From Luidia sarsii (Eukaryota > Echinodermata > Asteroidea > Paxillosida > Luidiidae), in NCBI GenBank assembly GCA_949987565.1, contig OX465105.1, positions 2,399,501-2,463,500 of the forward strand: a stretch of DNA of 64,000 nucleotides, read 5' to 3'. The notes below the pieces were generated by a model, which worked only from the letters and a program-made list of their open reading frames with translations, searched no databases and had not been told where the DNA came from. A program made the position numbers and the translations under genes. This document shows, piece by piece, positions 23,801-34,700 of the stretch; position 1 is the stretch's first letter; every line of letters starts with the position of its first letter.

Positions 23801-26800
23801 TGTAGATCTCTCTAGATGTCTGTAGATCTCTCTAGATCTCTCTAGATCTCTCTAGATCTCTCTAGATGTCTGTAGATCTCTCTAGATCTCTCTAGATCTC
23901 TCTAGATCTCTCTAGATCTCTCTAGATCTCTCTAGATCTCTCTAGGTCTCTCTAGGTCTCTCTAGATCTCTCTAGATCTCTCTAGATCTCTCTAGATCTC
24001 TCTAGATCTCTCTAGATGTCTGTAGATCTCTCTAGATCTCTCTAGATCTCTCTAGATGTCTGTAGATCTCTCTAGATCTCTCTAGATCTCTCTAGATCTC
24101 TCTAGATCTCTCTAGATCTCTCTAGATCTCTCTAGATCTCTCTAGATCTCTCTAGATGTCTGTAGATCTCTCTTTGATCTATCTATATCTCTCTATGATT
24201 TCAGGAATGAGATTCTGCATTTGAGAAACTTCTGCTTGGATGGAAACTTCTGTCCCCCTAATTGTTTGAAATCTCGATAATTTGTTTCCATTGTTTTTTT
24301 GATAGATGATGAGGAATTTGCTTTTAGACGAGGGTGACCTCCTGACAATTGAGAGTTGTAGTCTGCCAGTTGCGACGTACTCCAAGTTCCAACCTCAGTC
24401 CGTGGACTTCCTAGACATCTCCAATCCCAAAGCAGTGTATCCTTTGCCCACAAAGATTGATCTTGGCTTGTTAGGCCTTGACGCAATCCACATGCAAATT
24501 GTAACTGGATCGCAGATGTATAGTGTAGCTAGTTTTAGCTACAGCTGTTGATTTATTGCAAACAATGAAGCCCCTCTAGGTTTCTTTATTCATGATATCA
24601 TATTTTTCTCTGCCATATGTCCATTGGTTTGAGAAAGTTTACGGAAAAGAGCTTGCTGTTCGACTCAAACACATAGTAAGCTTTCTTAAAATGACAATAC
24701 ACTCTCATAGTCAGGACGAAAAGATCAACAAGGAGAAGGTTTGCATGATGTTGGAAGTACAATTTAGAAGGTCTGCAGTGACACCCTGTTCATCATCTCT
24801 TGTGAGATAGACTGTGACTGTCATAACTGTGTCTGGAGTTACCGGCTCTTTTCAGAGCCACGCCCAATCTCACAAGAGATGATGGACATGATGTCACTTC
24901 AAGCCTTCCATTTCATTAGACCTGATTTCTTGGCCACTGTATGATGATTAAGGAGCAATGGCAATTTGATATCAAAGTACACGGGAGTAATATTACCCTT
25001 TCACCACAGAAATCCTAGAAGGCTGTGGTATAGTTGAAGGTTCCAGTAGGGTTGGGGTTAATTCAAAGAATACGGGTACATTACCTTGAAATGTTATATC
25101 TATGATACCTTGAAATGGTCGTGAATTTGCAAAGTGGACTGGAAGAGTGCTTGATAAGTCCAGTCGTTGGAATCGTGACTGCTTTCCTGAACGAGTTTGT
25201 CTTCAGATTAGAGAACATTCTGCGTGGCTTTGCCTGTCTGACCAAAGGGGATATGATTGCCATCAAATACAACGATAAGGTATGGGTGACAATTGTACTT
25301 GGACATGTGGCAATGAAGGAGTGCTCTATGACCTGGGGCCAATTTCATAGACCCGCTTAAGCGCCAAAATGTGTTTAAGCGCAAAAACCCATGAGCCACA
25401 GGATCCCCTTGCCTACCCAAACTTCACTTTTGTTTCATGCCAAGTAAAGAAGAGCGGAAAACAAGTCAAAAGCAATGGACATCACATTGCAGGGCAGCTT
25501 GTAATCCTGCTTACACGAGAAAGACTTTTTCTGCTTAGCAGATTTTCACGCTAAAGCGGCTCTATGAAATTGGGCCCAGGATAATAACAAAGTAAACTTC
25601 TCCTCTGGTTGTGTACCAGCGCTCTTACCATCTGAGCCATCCAGCCATTAGATGACGGTCCTTCCAAATAGTCTACTAGTCTTTATCAGAGTGTTGGCGC
25701 CAGTCAGAAGCATTTAACCATTGACTCCCGTATAATCTCCAGGGATCACCAACTGTTGTAAACCTGACTACAGCAGCTTGGGGAATCACACAGAGGCAAT
25801 GCAGCCTTTTTAAAATTCAAGTCAAATGAGATAAAGGAAACGTTACAAAATTACAACAATTAAAGGATACATTACTTTCCCGAAAGTTGGCAGTTGAATG
25901 AAGACATACTCACTGACATTGTATTTTTGTCTCTTAAGATTTATGAACTGCAGGTTTTAGAGACAAAACCCAGTGATGCTGTCTCCATCATTGAGTGCGA
26001 CATGAGTGTAAGTACCCAATGACAAATATACAGGCAATAGTTAACACAAAAACTGTTGCAAACTGCCCACTGACTAAAATGACCTGCAATACATAAATCT
26101 CAAAAGTTAGAGGGCCTGACGTTTCGATCCTAGCAGGACCTTTCTCAATGGCAAAGTGGCAAGGACATACACAGACAGTCAGGGGAAGGAAAGCCCTGAC
26201 ACACATGACAGAGGAAGGAGAACTCCAAAGTTAGAGGGCCTGATGTTTCGATCCTAGCAGGACCTTTCTCAATGGCAAAGTGGCAAGGACATACACAGAC
26301 AGTCAGGGGAAGGAAAGCCCTGACACACGACAGGAATAGTTACTTGGTACACTGCCGAGGCAATTCATTTTCTAAATAGCCTAAGTGATAAGTGTGTGTT
26401 TCTATTCAAATCAAAACGGCCTTCGGCACGATGCTTTTCCACCAGACAAATTCCAGTGATATTAACCCGTAAGATTGAAGGTTGGATATTCTATTCATTT
26501 CATTTATAGGTGGAGTTTGCAGCACCAGTAGGTTACGTTGAACCAGAAAGGCCATCTGATCAAGATACAGAGGTTTGTACAATTATATCCTAGTATTTAT
26601 TTCAAAAGGTCAAAGGGCCTGATGTTTTGCTCCTAAAAAGACCTTTTAGAAAGACCAAATTCTGGACTTTTAAAAACCTTAGAGCAACATACACAAATAA
26701 TGTCAACTGCTTACTGACTAAAATGACCTAAATGTAAATCTCTTTAATTTAGAGGGCCTGGAGTTTTGATCCAAGGATTGCAAAGCATTTTGAATGATTC

Positions 26801-28890
26801 TGTGCATAATTATTTATTTTCTTAAGCAGATGAAATGACCATATTGATTACTGGATCCTTTTGTATGTAGGACATGCAGGTTGATGGAGCCAGCACTTCA
26901 CAGTACATAGATACAGACTTGTTCATGGTGAGTGTATACACTTTGACTAGAAAGAGAGTTACCGGAACCCTTCTATCTTTGAACTCACTTTTACTTGAAT
27001 TTCTTTTAAAATTTAGTGGGCCTGACGTTTCGATCCTAGCAGGACCTTTCTCAAAGGCAGAGTGACAAGGACAAAACAGATACATGTACATGGAGGAAGG
27101 GGGGGGGAGAGTGAATAGGACACGGATGAGAAACAAAGGACAAAGAGTGAAGCTGGTAGGGAGAGATCAAAGGGAAGGGCAAGCGGTGGGGTAGGGATTA
27201 GTGAGAGGAGGGGGAAAGATCAAAGAGAAGGGCGAGGAGTAGGGTAGGGAATTTCTTTGAATGCGAGTTTGCAGAACAACCTTGATATCTTTTTGTGTTG
27301 TGTTTCATTTCTGTGCAGGCATTTCAAGGTCAAGGAAATAGATTAGATGGAAAGCAGAAACAGACTGATGCTAAACCGGTTCCCTTGGGCGTTCCAGTGA
27401 TGAGAAGGTAAAAGGGCGGAGTACCGGTTGCCTTCAAGACCCCCTTGGATCAGTTGCCATTGGTTACTGAGTCTGCTGCCAATGAGGGCGCTTGTCAAAC
27501 TCAAACCTCAAACCTCAAACGCTTGTCAAACCTCATTTCCAAGGGATGATACTTGAGGGACAAAGTGCTCAATCTTGTAAACTAAAGGTTGATTATTTCG
27601 GCCCAAACCCAGGCTGTTCTGCCATTGGTTGACTACTGTGATCTGCCATTTGGTAACCAGCCTCAGGACCGTGGTTTCTTCCCTGGTCCCAGTAGCCTCA
27701 TCTTGACCCAAACCCAGTGCTGGTTGACCCATTGGTTGACTACCGTGGTCTGCCATTTGGTAACCAGCCTCAGAACCATGGTTTCCATTTGTTTGTTCTT
27801 ATACAAGAGAACTCATCTGTTTTTCCCTTGTTCTCTATCGCAGAGGCATCCCAAACTACGACTACCAGAAGGGAACCATCACATTTATCAGAACCGCCAA
27901 ACCCACCGTTGCCAATGGGACAAATAGCGAGGTAAATTGCTATTCAGTATTTTCAAATGATTGGAAATATATGTACGCCTTGAGCTTTGAAATAGGATAC
28001 GTGTGTGAAACCATGTACTTTTCTAAGCCTGATTTGATGGAGTGGCTGTGGATGACAGCGCATATGCCCATACTAAGCATAGGTTGTACTGTGTAACAGC
28101 CTGAGCACCAGCTTAAGCCATAGCCACACTGTGACCCAAGGGTCCTGAGGGTCATTGATATGTAGCTTGAAAACCAAGGGATAAAGGTTGACAAAGTCTG
28201 TGACGATGTCTTGATAAGAAATCCATTCCATTCCAATTCTTGCAAGAATCTGACACCCACAACTAGGATCCTGTGCAGCATCCCTTGTTCCCGCCTTTAC
28301 AGTTCCCGCCTTCACCCTTCACTGAGCTAATCCCCTCACCAGGATCCCTCTCCACACTACATAAGCCCCACTCCCAGTTGGAATCCAGCATTCTCCTGAA
28401 GACGAGCAGAGTACACTGTTCGAAACGTCGAGTTCCTCCGGTTCTTTTCAGAACTTACTCACAAAAGAAAATTTACATGGTGTCTCCGCAAACCTAATTA
28501 TCCTGATATTCTCACCATTCAAACCTTCAAATCTCATTTAATCTGATTGAAGTCTTAAGCATCAATGTAGAGCAAACTTTCCGATTAAGGTTTGATGAGT
28601 TAATTTTTGATGTTTAAATGTTGGTCCTTTTACAACAGTTTACAACATCTGCGCATATGACATTGATAATTGAGCTAAAATAGTGTGTGTTAGCAACAGA
28701 CGACAGTTGAGCAATTTTCATTCCAAGTATGAATGGTTTGTAATGATGAAGTTCAATTCAAGTTTGTGTTTCATTTTCTATAAGAGCATTTTTTGTTTAT
28801 TATTTGTTCCTATCACAGGATACAGCTGACAGTTTCGAAGCCTTCAAAGGGGAAGGTCAAAGGTTACGAAAGAATAATAAAAAGAAATAG
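20829..28890 (+). CDS. UFD1: UFD1, ubiquitin-recognition cofactor of p97/VCP (12 coding exons)
   Basis: UFD1 pairs with NPL4 to recruit polyubiquitylated substrates to the p97/VCP AAA unfoldase (ERAD, CMG disassembly). Coding exons: 20829-20831 (ATG alone before gtatgt), 21731-21845, 22606-22638, 23180-23301, 24306-24436, 25207-25279, 25939-26007, 26510-26572, 26871-26927, 27319-27407, 27844-27931, 28819-28890. Phases agree throughout. Total 915 nt, 304 aa, against 307 in human. The start is deduced: exon 2 reads FGFQMF, matching family FSFNMF after Met, and an ATG|gtatgt sits upstream. Landmarks: [82 protein letters not shown] (double-psi barrel region), then two SHP boxes for p97 binding ([10 protein letters not shown] and [11 protein letters not shown]). 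Intron 3 holds a 10-bp satellite; introns 1 and 2 hold MITEs. Confidence 0.96.
21339..21540. mobile_element. MULE-like MITE with 45-bp inverted repeats and 9-bp target duplication
   Basis: The element at 21348-21531 starts cgcagtggctgttgttacgg and ends with the exact inverse. The arms are about 45 bp with no mismatch seen. The 9-bp direct repeat attgctgta flanks it (21339-21347 and 21532-21540). Long TIRs with a 9-bp duplication are typical of Mutator-like elements. It is non-coding and lies in UFD1 intron 1. Confidence 0.75.
21937..22319. mobile_element. TTAA-flanked MITE (383 bp)
   Basis: TTAAAGCCCCTGCACAACA at the left, inverse tgttgtgtaggggctTTAA at the right, TTAA on both sides. It is nearly identical to 38338-38722, apart from a few substitutions and short indels, which implies recent movement. 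No ORF. UFD1 intron 2. Confidence 0.8.
22718..22915. mobile_element. Foldback family B copy
   Basis: Contains gacctgacgtttcgatccta, two cctttctcaaaggc hairpin units, then the inverse with the family 3' extension (gtaattttagtcagtaagca). UFD1 intron 3. Confidence 0.75.
23391..24170. repeat. 10-bp tandem array (tctagatctc), about 78 copies, in UFD1 intron 3
   Basis: The unit is tctagatctc or tctagatgtc with small variants. Each unit carries the palindromes tctaga and agatct, so the whole array is strongly self-complementary. It ends about 135 bp before the exon 5 acceptor (exon starts at 24306). Confidence 0.95.
24737..24912. mobile_element. Foldback family A, diverged copy
   Basis: Inverted blocks gcagtgacaccctgttcatc and gatgatggacatgatgtcac, with catctcttgtgaga inverted between arms and ggctcttttcagagcc at the centre. 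UFD1 intron 4. Confidence 0.55.
26040..26335. mobile_element. Foldback family B fragment with an internal 120-bp direct repeat
   Basis: The segment from aaagttagagggcctgacgt to ggaaagccctgacacac occurs at about 26102 and 26223 in direct orientation, almost identical. The left flank gttgcaaactgcccactgac is the family B outer sequence. UFD1 intron 7. Confidence 0.7.
27005..27065. mobile_element. Solo family B arm
   Basis: Reads aaatttagtgggcctgacgt through cctttctcaaaggcagagtg, one arm only. UFD1 intron 9. It is followed by purine-rich low-complexity sequence to about 27250. Confidence 0.65.
28325..28535. mobile_element. Right half of a family A foldback
   Basis: Matches the right half of 14119-14425 in order: aggatccctctccacactac, gaagacgagcagagtacact, gttcgaaacgtcgagttcct, acatggtgtctccgcaaacc. 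The left half is missing. UFD1 intron 11. Confidence 0.65.
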
Positions 28891-29979
28891 GTCAACTTAT
28901 TGAATAGTTAGTTGGTATTTAATTTATGATTAGACGTTTGTAAGAACATGTATTATACATAATTCAGCTCATTCCTCATCTCATATGGATGGGTAATATT
29001 GTTTATGAGGCCTATTTCACAAATGAAATCATACGTTTGGAAAAAAACAATAATTTGACCACTAGAAATGAAGCTTATAATTTGACAAGTTTATTTCCAA
29101 AGTGAGGTAAATTTGTTATGCTATTTGTCACAAAATATTTATCATATCTTCCAAGAAATTCTTGAAAAGTTAACTTTAGAAAAAGAGTCTTAACATTTAG
29201 TGGGCCTGACGTTTCGATCCTAGCAGGACCTTTCTCTGCCTTTGAGAAAGGTCCTGCTAGGATCGAAACGTCAGGCCCACTAAATTTTAAGATTTACATT
29301 TTGGTAATTTTAGTCAGTGAGCAGTTTGCAACATTTTTGTATATCACCTTTAGAAAAAGAGGAGATATTCTGAGGCTTGTAGTGTCAGACTGCATCAGCT
29401 GTGTATAAACCTCAAGTCAATGATGATGTTTATCAGAAAAGCAGCCCAGATCTCTTTAGGCTTTATGCAGTTTATTTTCGATCTTTGATCTCAAAATTTA
29501 GTGGGCCTGACGTTTCGATCCTAGCAGGACCTTTCTCAAAGGCAAAGTGGTCACTCTGCCTTTGAGAAAGGTCCTGCTAGGATCGAAACGTCAGGCCCAC
29601 TCAATTTTGAGATAAACATTTTGGTAATTTTAGTCAGTAAGCAGTTTGCAACATTTTTGTATATCCATCTTTCATCTGTTATGAATGGACCAAACACTTG
29701 CTATCATTGTGTGTTTAGATGCATTCAGTCATGAGCTCGGAAACGCAATAAAAACAACATTCACGACCAGAAAGGAAGACAGTTTCAAATCCATGTTACT
29801 CGTGTATATACGATGGTGATCTTTAAATGTATACCTTATTAATGACAGCAAGAACAAATACATACCTGCGACCTTTTCTTTTAGAAGAAGATGATATGTA
29901 GAGGACCTCACGAACCGATCCTAGCAGGACCTTTGTCAAGGGCGGAATGGGAAAAATGGAACAAATAAAATAAAATAAA
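28891..29979. other. Intergenic region after UFD1 with two family B foldbacks
   Basis: Two complete hairpin copies of family B lie at about 29190-29345 and 29487-29680. Each has a gacgtttcgatcctagcagg arm, a short loop, its inverse, and the tail gtaattttagtcagt(g/a)agca. No coding region was seen. The block 29680-29830 resembles 32060-32220 (gaatggaccaaacacttgct; tgaatggaccgaatacttgct), which indicates a longer shared repeat downstream of the hairpin. Confidence 0.6.
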
Positions 29980-30051
29980 TGCCGTGACCAGGATTCGAAC
30001 CTGGGTTATTGCGGCCACAACGCAATGTCCTAACCACTAGACTATCACGGC
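29980..30051 (-). tRNA. tRNA-His (anticodon GTG)
   Basis: On the minus strand the gene reads GCCGTGATAGTCTAGTGGTT through CCTGGTCACGGC plus discriminator A. The 7-bp acceptor stem (GCCGTGA/TCACGGC), D-arm with A box TAGTCTAGTGGTTA, anticodon stem TTGCG/CGCAA with loop TTGTGGC (GTG), and T-arm CCAGG-TTCGAAT-CCTGG (B box GGTTCGAATCC) all pair. No intron. Runs of T directly downstream (ATTTATTTTATTTT) serve as a Pol III terminator. The extra 5' G of tRNA-His is added after transcription in eukaryotes, and none is needed in the gene. Confidence 0.96.
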
Positions 30052-31703
30052 TGACTTAACAAGTTAATGCCCACTCAAACTGTATTACTCATTAATGAAA
30101 TGTTTGTCTGTGGATTAATTAGTGGCTGAAGTTGATTGTCCTTTGAAGTTAAGCTTAAATATTGCGCAGCGGCGAAGGTTGTCAAATGAAAGCAAAGTGA
30201 AGGGAAGGGGGTTGCGGATTGAAGCAGATGGTATAGTTTGTGGTTGCTTGGAAATACTGTTTGAGAGACGCTCCCTTATCCTTCATTAATGAATCCTTCC
30301 AAGAATCACTCGTTGCTGTATTGTTTGCAGGACAAAGCAGGCTCACTGGAGTAATGCTTACCCTTGTGTAATTGAAAATGATGTATTTCCAGGCCTACGG
30401 TACATAAGATGAGATAACATTATTATATATCTCCAAGGATGTGTCTGACAAATCATCATCAAGCGAAAATAATATTAGAGTAGTTTCAAAACCACCTACA
30501 GCAGTGTTGGGATCAAAGAAAGTCTTTTTTTTTGGGGGGGGGGGGTTAAATTGATTTTTAAGTCCCTTTCCTTACGTTTCCTTTAGCTGACCAAAACAGT
30601 TTTTTCTATAATAGTTTAACGAGATTTGAATTGTTTTCATGGTGAGAATAGCAGGAGAAATAGGTCTGTGGTGAAACCATGCAAAGTTGTGAGTATTTTT
30701 GGTTCGGAAAAGAACATACTCACAAAAGAGAGAATTTACATGGTGTCACTGCAAACCTATTACTCCTGCTATAGAAGTTTATTTCATATTGATCAAGATG
30801 ATTCCTGGTTCTTATTCGATGCAATGTTTGCTTCACATGGAGCTTTGGTCTAGTCGCGTAAGATTACAGAGATGACAAGTCGGCAAGTGTCAGGAAGTGG
30901 CTTGGGACTGAGAGTGTTTGTACGCAGCTGTTGACAGCGTTGCTATGCTGCTTAGCAACGACGAAGTCTTGAGTGCTCATCGATCTCCCTCGCCTTCCAT
31001 CCAAGCGATGGTCATGCAATGCTTGTGTGGGCGCGCTGCAAACAAGTGAAATTCGAAGCCCGCCAAAAAGTCCACGCGAGTTCCCACGATGAAGCCAGCA
31101 ACAAAGAGCTGCTTATGCGATATTGCGTATGATGTATGTGGGTGAGCAGAAAGGACTGGATGTCAAATCTACTCCCGACGGTGACCACAAATCCACAAAT
31201 CCTCATTAAACAATCCTTGCTTCATCAATCAACTCACCCGTCAACTTAAAACGCAGGGGTACCGTTACTTACCCCGTTACTTATGTCCATTTGCGTTGCC
31301 ACGTATACCTACTTACAGCCAGTATTTAAACCCAGAGCAATACGTCTTTAGCAAGAAAAGCAAATTGTGTTTCGTCCAATATAGATCAAGCCATATACGG
31401 GGTATAGGGCAGGAAATTACAGATTAAAAGCACAGTTCGACTTGTCAGTGAGTCTCATAACTGAGTGATTCTGCTGATGAGATAAATAGGTGAAGTAAAC
31501 TGTGTCGGTTTAAATCATACCTGGATTTTCGATATCATTGTTGTCGAAATTGACGGGAATTTAGTAAGAGCTAGCTAGATTGGGAGGGGATTTACCTTCT
31601 GTGCGGGCCGGAGTCCAATCTTTCAGGGATTCGTTGTTCACAGGAGCCTGCGCAAGTTCTCGGTGAAGTCTTAGGATTCTCTCAGACGGGAATTGCTTCT
31701 CAG
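30052..31703. other. Intergenic region upstream of the adhesion GPCR
   Basis: A partial family A foldback lies at about 30638-30775 (gtggtgaaaccatgc ... acatggtgtcactgcaaacc). The rest shows no exon I can support. The last few hundred bases should contain the receptor promoter and 5' untranslated region, but no core element is distinctive. Confidence 0.5.
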
Positions 31704-34700
31704 ATGGCGCGTCTTAGACTCGCTGTGGTCGTCCTCCTCTGCCTGAGTGCTCAGAACCTTGCGAGGAGCGATCCGACAACAGTGCCAGGACCAGGGACGA
31801 CGAACGATCCGACACCAGCGGGTTCACCAGACAGCCCGGATCCGGACACAGTCACTCCAGTCAGTAAGTGGCCCACATTATCCATGCCTGATCAATGCAA
31901 GAATAAAGGCTGTTAGATATAGCTCAAATAATCATAATCATAAAGTCACTCTGCCTTTGAGAAAGGTCCTGCTAGGATCGAAACGTCAGACCCACTCAAT
32001 TTTCAGATTTGCATTTTGGTAATTTTAGTCAGTAAGCAGTTTGCATCAATTTTTCAACTGTTATGAATGGACCGAATACTTGCTATAATTGTGTGTTTAG
32101 ATGCATTCAGTCATGAGCTCAGAAATTCAATAAAAACAACATTCACTACCGGAAGGAAGAAAGATTCAAATCCGGCCTGTGTTACTCATGTAGATACGAT
32201 GGCGATCTTTAAATGTGTACCTTATCAATGTATACCTACATTTTGAGATGTGCATTCTGGCAATTTTAGTCAGTAAGCAGTTTGCAATATGTGTGTATAT
32301 CACTTATCATCCTTAAGTGTTATCAACAATTGAATAATCGAGGAAACGACGTGTTGTTACTGTCCTGAAATCAAGCTTTCAAAACTATAAACGAGCAAAT
32401 TATCTTGTGAAAAACCCAGCTAGTTCTAGTACAATTCTGGGTATATTTCAGCAGGTTGAATTTATTTTTTCCTTTGAATTCGGTCGTATCCACTGCTGCT
32501 AAACGTGAAATTGCAAACTCCGAAAGCAGTAAGAGCTTACTTAAAAACTGATGTAGGCACTAACTCCATTTCTTTCCTTTTTGTTGCTGGGTTGTACTCG
32601 CTTTTGCTATTCAGTATAGCCTATAGGGCCTACCATAGTTAGCTATTTTTCTAGTACATTTGCACCTCCTGCACAGGACACACACTGTATACCGCAATTT
32701 ACCACAGTGCCTTCATGGGTGCAGGCTCACATACCACAGGATACCACAAAAACCACGCTGTGGTATGTCGTGGTGTATGGCCCTTATCCTTCCACAGGAA
32801 AAACCACGTGTGGTTAATTGTGGTTTCAATAACGGTTAGGGTTACCCTAACCGGCATTGAAACCACAATTGACCACACGTGGATATCTCTTGCCGTCTTC
32901 TGAAATGCAGGCAACGCCCCTACTCCATCCAGTAAGACCTGCTTAGCGGGGAGATGGATAGGTCTGGATTGGCCAGAGACGACAGTCGGTACCACTGCCA
33001 GGCTGAAATGCCTCTTGTCCAATGGTGTGGTCACCAGGCTATGCTCTCTGAAGCGATACCGGATACCATTCATTGGGGAGTTCGAACGCGCTGCCTGGGA
33101 GCTCCCTGACTTCCGTGGCTGCGCCAGTGACCTATGGGACGATGACTGGAATGACTGGGGTACGGCCGTCCCCCTACCGGTCACTCAGGCGCCACCAGCC
33201 TGTCCGCGTGACACCAGCTACGCCACCACGTGGCCAGAGACTCCAGTCAACGCCGTGGCCTCTGCGCAGTGCCCCGAGAACCTGGGCAATATCTCTGCCG
33301 ATGTGCAGGCAACGCGACACTGCGCATGGTCCAATGTGGACGGACAGGAGGTAATGCAATGGTGTTTGCCACCTGAGATAACTAAAGTCATAGCACACTA
33401 TATTATACCATGATCGAGGGAACAACATCCAATACCAACCTCCGTGTACTAAATCTTTCTTGACCCATCACATCATAGACTGACGGATACAGATAAAGCC
33501 CGTTAACCACCTCAAGTCATGCTTACGAAAAGGAATAAAGCCATCATAGTGATGGCTGCGTGTTGTTTTTGCTGTTGTTGTTACTGTTAATTTAAGACTG
33601 TATAACCTTGTAATACTCGGTATCTGCTCGTTGCCAGCCATCAAAACCCTGGCTCACAGTAGATCTCTGATGTCGGTCTCAATGTAATGAATTACGGCTG
33701 TATGACTCATAAGGATCCTCGATTTCCAATACCAATAATTGGTACCCGGCTTGTTTTTGAGCAGACGGCAACATGGCAAGAAGCAGATCTGATAGATTGC
33801 ATTGCAGCTGCGCTCAACTCGTCCTACCAACAGCACACAGACCAGGTACAGAGCGCCCTCAACGAGTGGATAGCCGACAACTCCTGCAACGAAGACATTA
33901 CAACTTCCATATCAGGTAGACTTGCACTGCACTAGAAGCTTGATACTCATCGGAGATTGGTAGCATTCATAAAATGCTTGTCGAGAAATTGGCCTTGGCT
34001 ATGCACCATTATGGCGTTGATTGCGTTCCCTCTCCCATTCGTGTACACCAGGGTACTTTGCGTGGAATGAGACCGTGATTGGCGGCTTATCCACGGCCTC
34101 CTGCTCCTTCGGCGTCACGGTCCCTCCGGATAAAGTCCGGGACTTCCTCCAGGCCAGCCTCCGACTGGCCTCCGCTCTAGAGAAACTCAGCCTTAGCACC
34201 GCGTTCCGCGCAAACGTGAGCGGGGACGGGAACGAGACCGGCCACGACTGGAACGGGACCTGGCTGGACGTCATCGCGGTAGAGCTGGCCGAGTTCCTGG
34301 ACGACTTTCTCTCGGCTAACGCCACTAGGGAGGACGTTCTGAGTGGCTTTGCCGAGTGGCTTGAGACGAGACTATTCCTCCAAGATTTAGGCGGGCGTTG
34401 GGAGGAGATTTCTACCTTGATCTTTGGCAAGCATCATCCCATCAACCCGGACAGTTTCAAGTGGATAGGCCAAGCAGCCGAGCAACTCATGCTTCCCGAG
34501 AAGGCGGTGATCGGTCAGGAACCCGGAGGAGGAAAAGGCGGTCAGCAACTGACCTATGATCTTCGGCGGAACGGCCCTGAAGAAGAAACTTTCAGCGACT
34601 CGAGAAAGAGTCTAAACGCCGGACTCGCGAAGGGCTTCAGCGCGCCCGCGAGTGGAGAGAGCTGGCGCCCTCTATTGGGCGATGGAGACGCAGTGACGTC

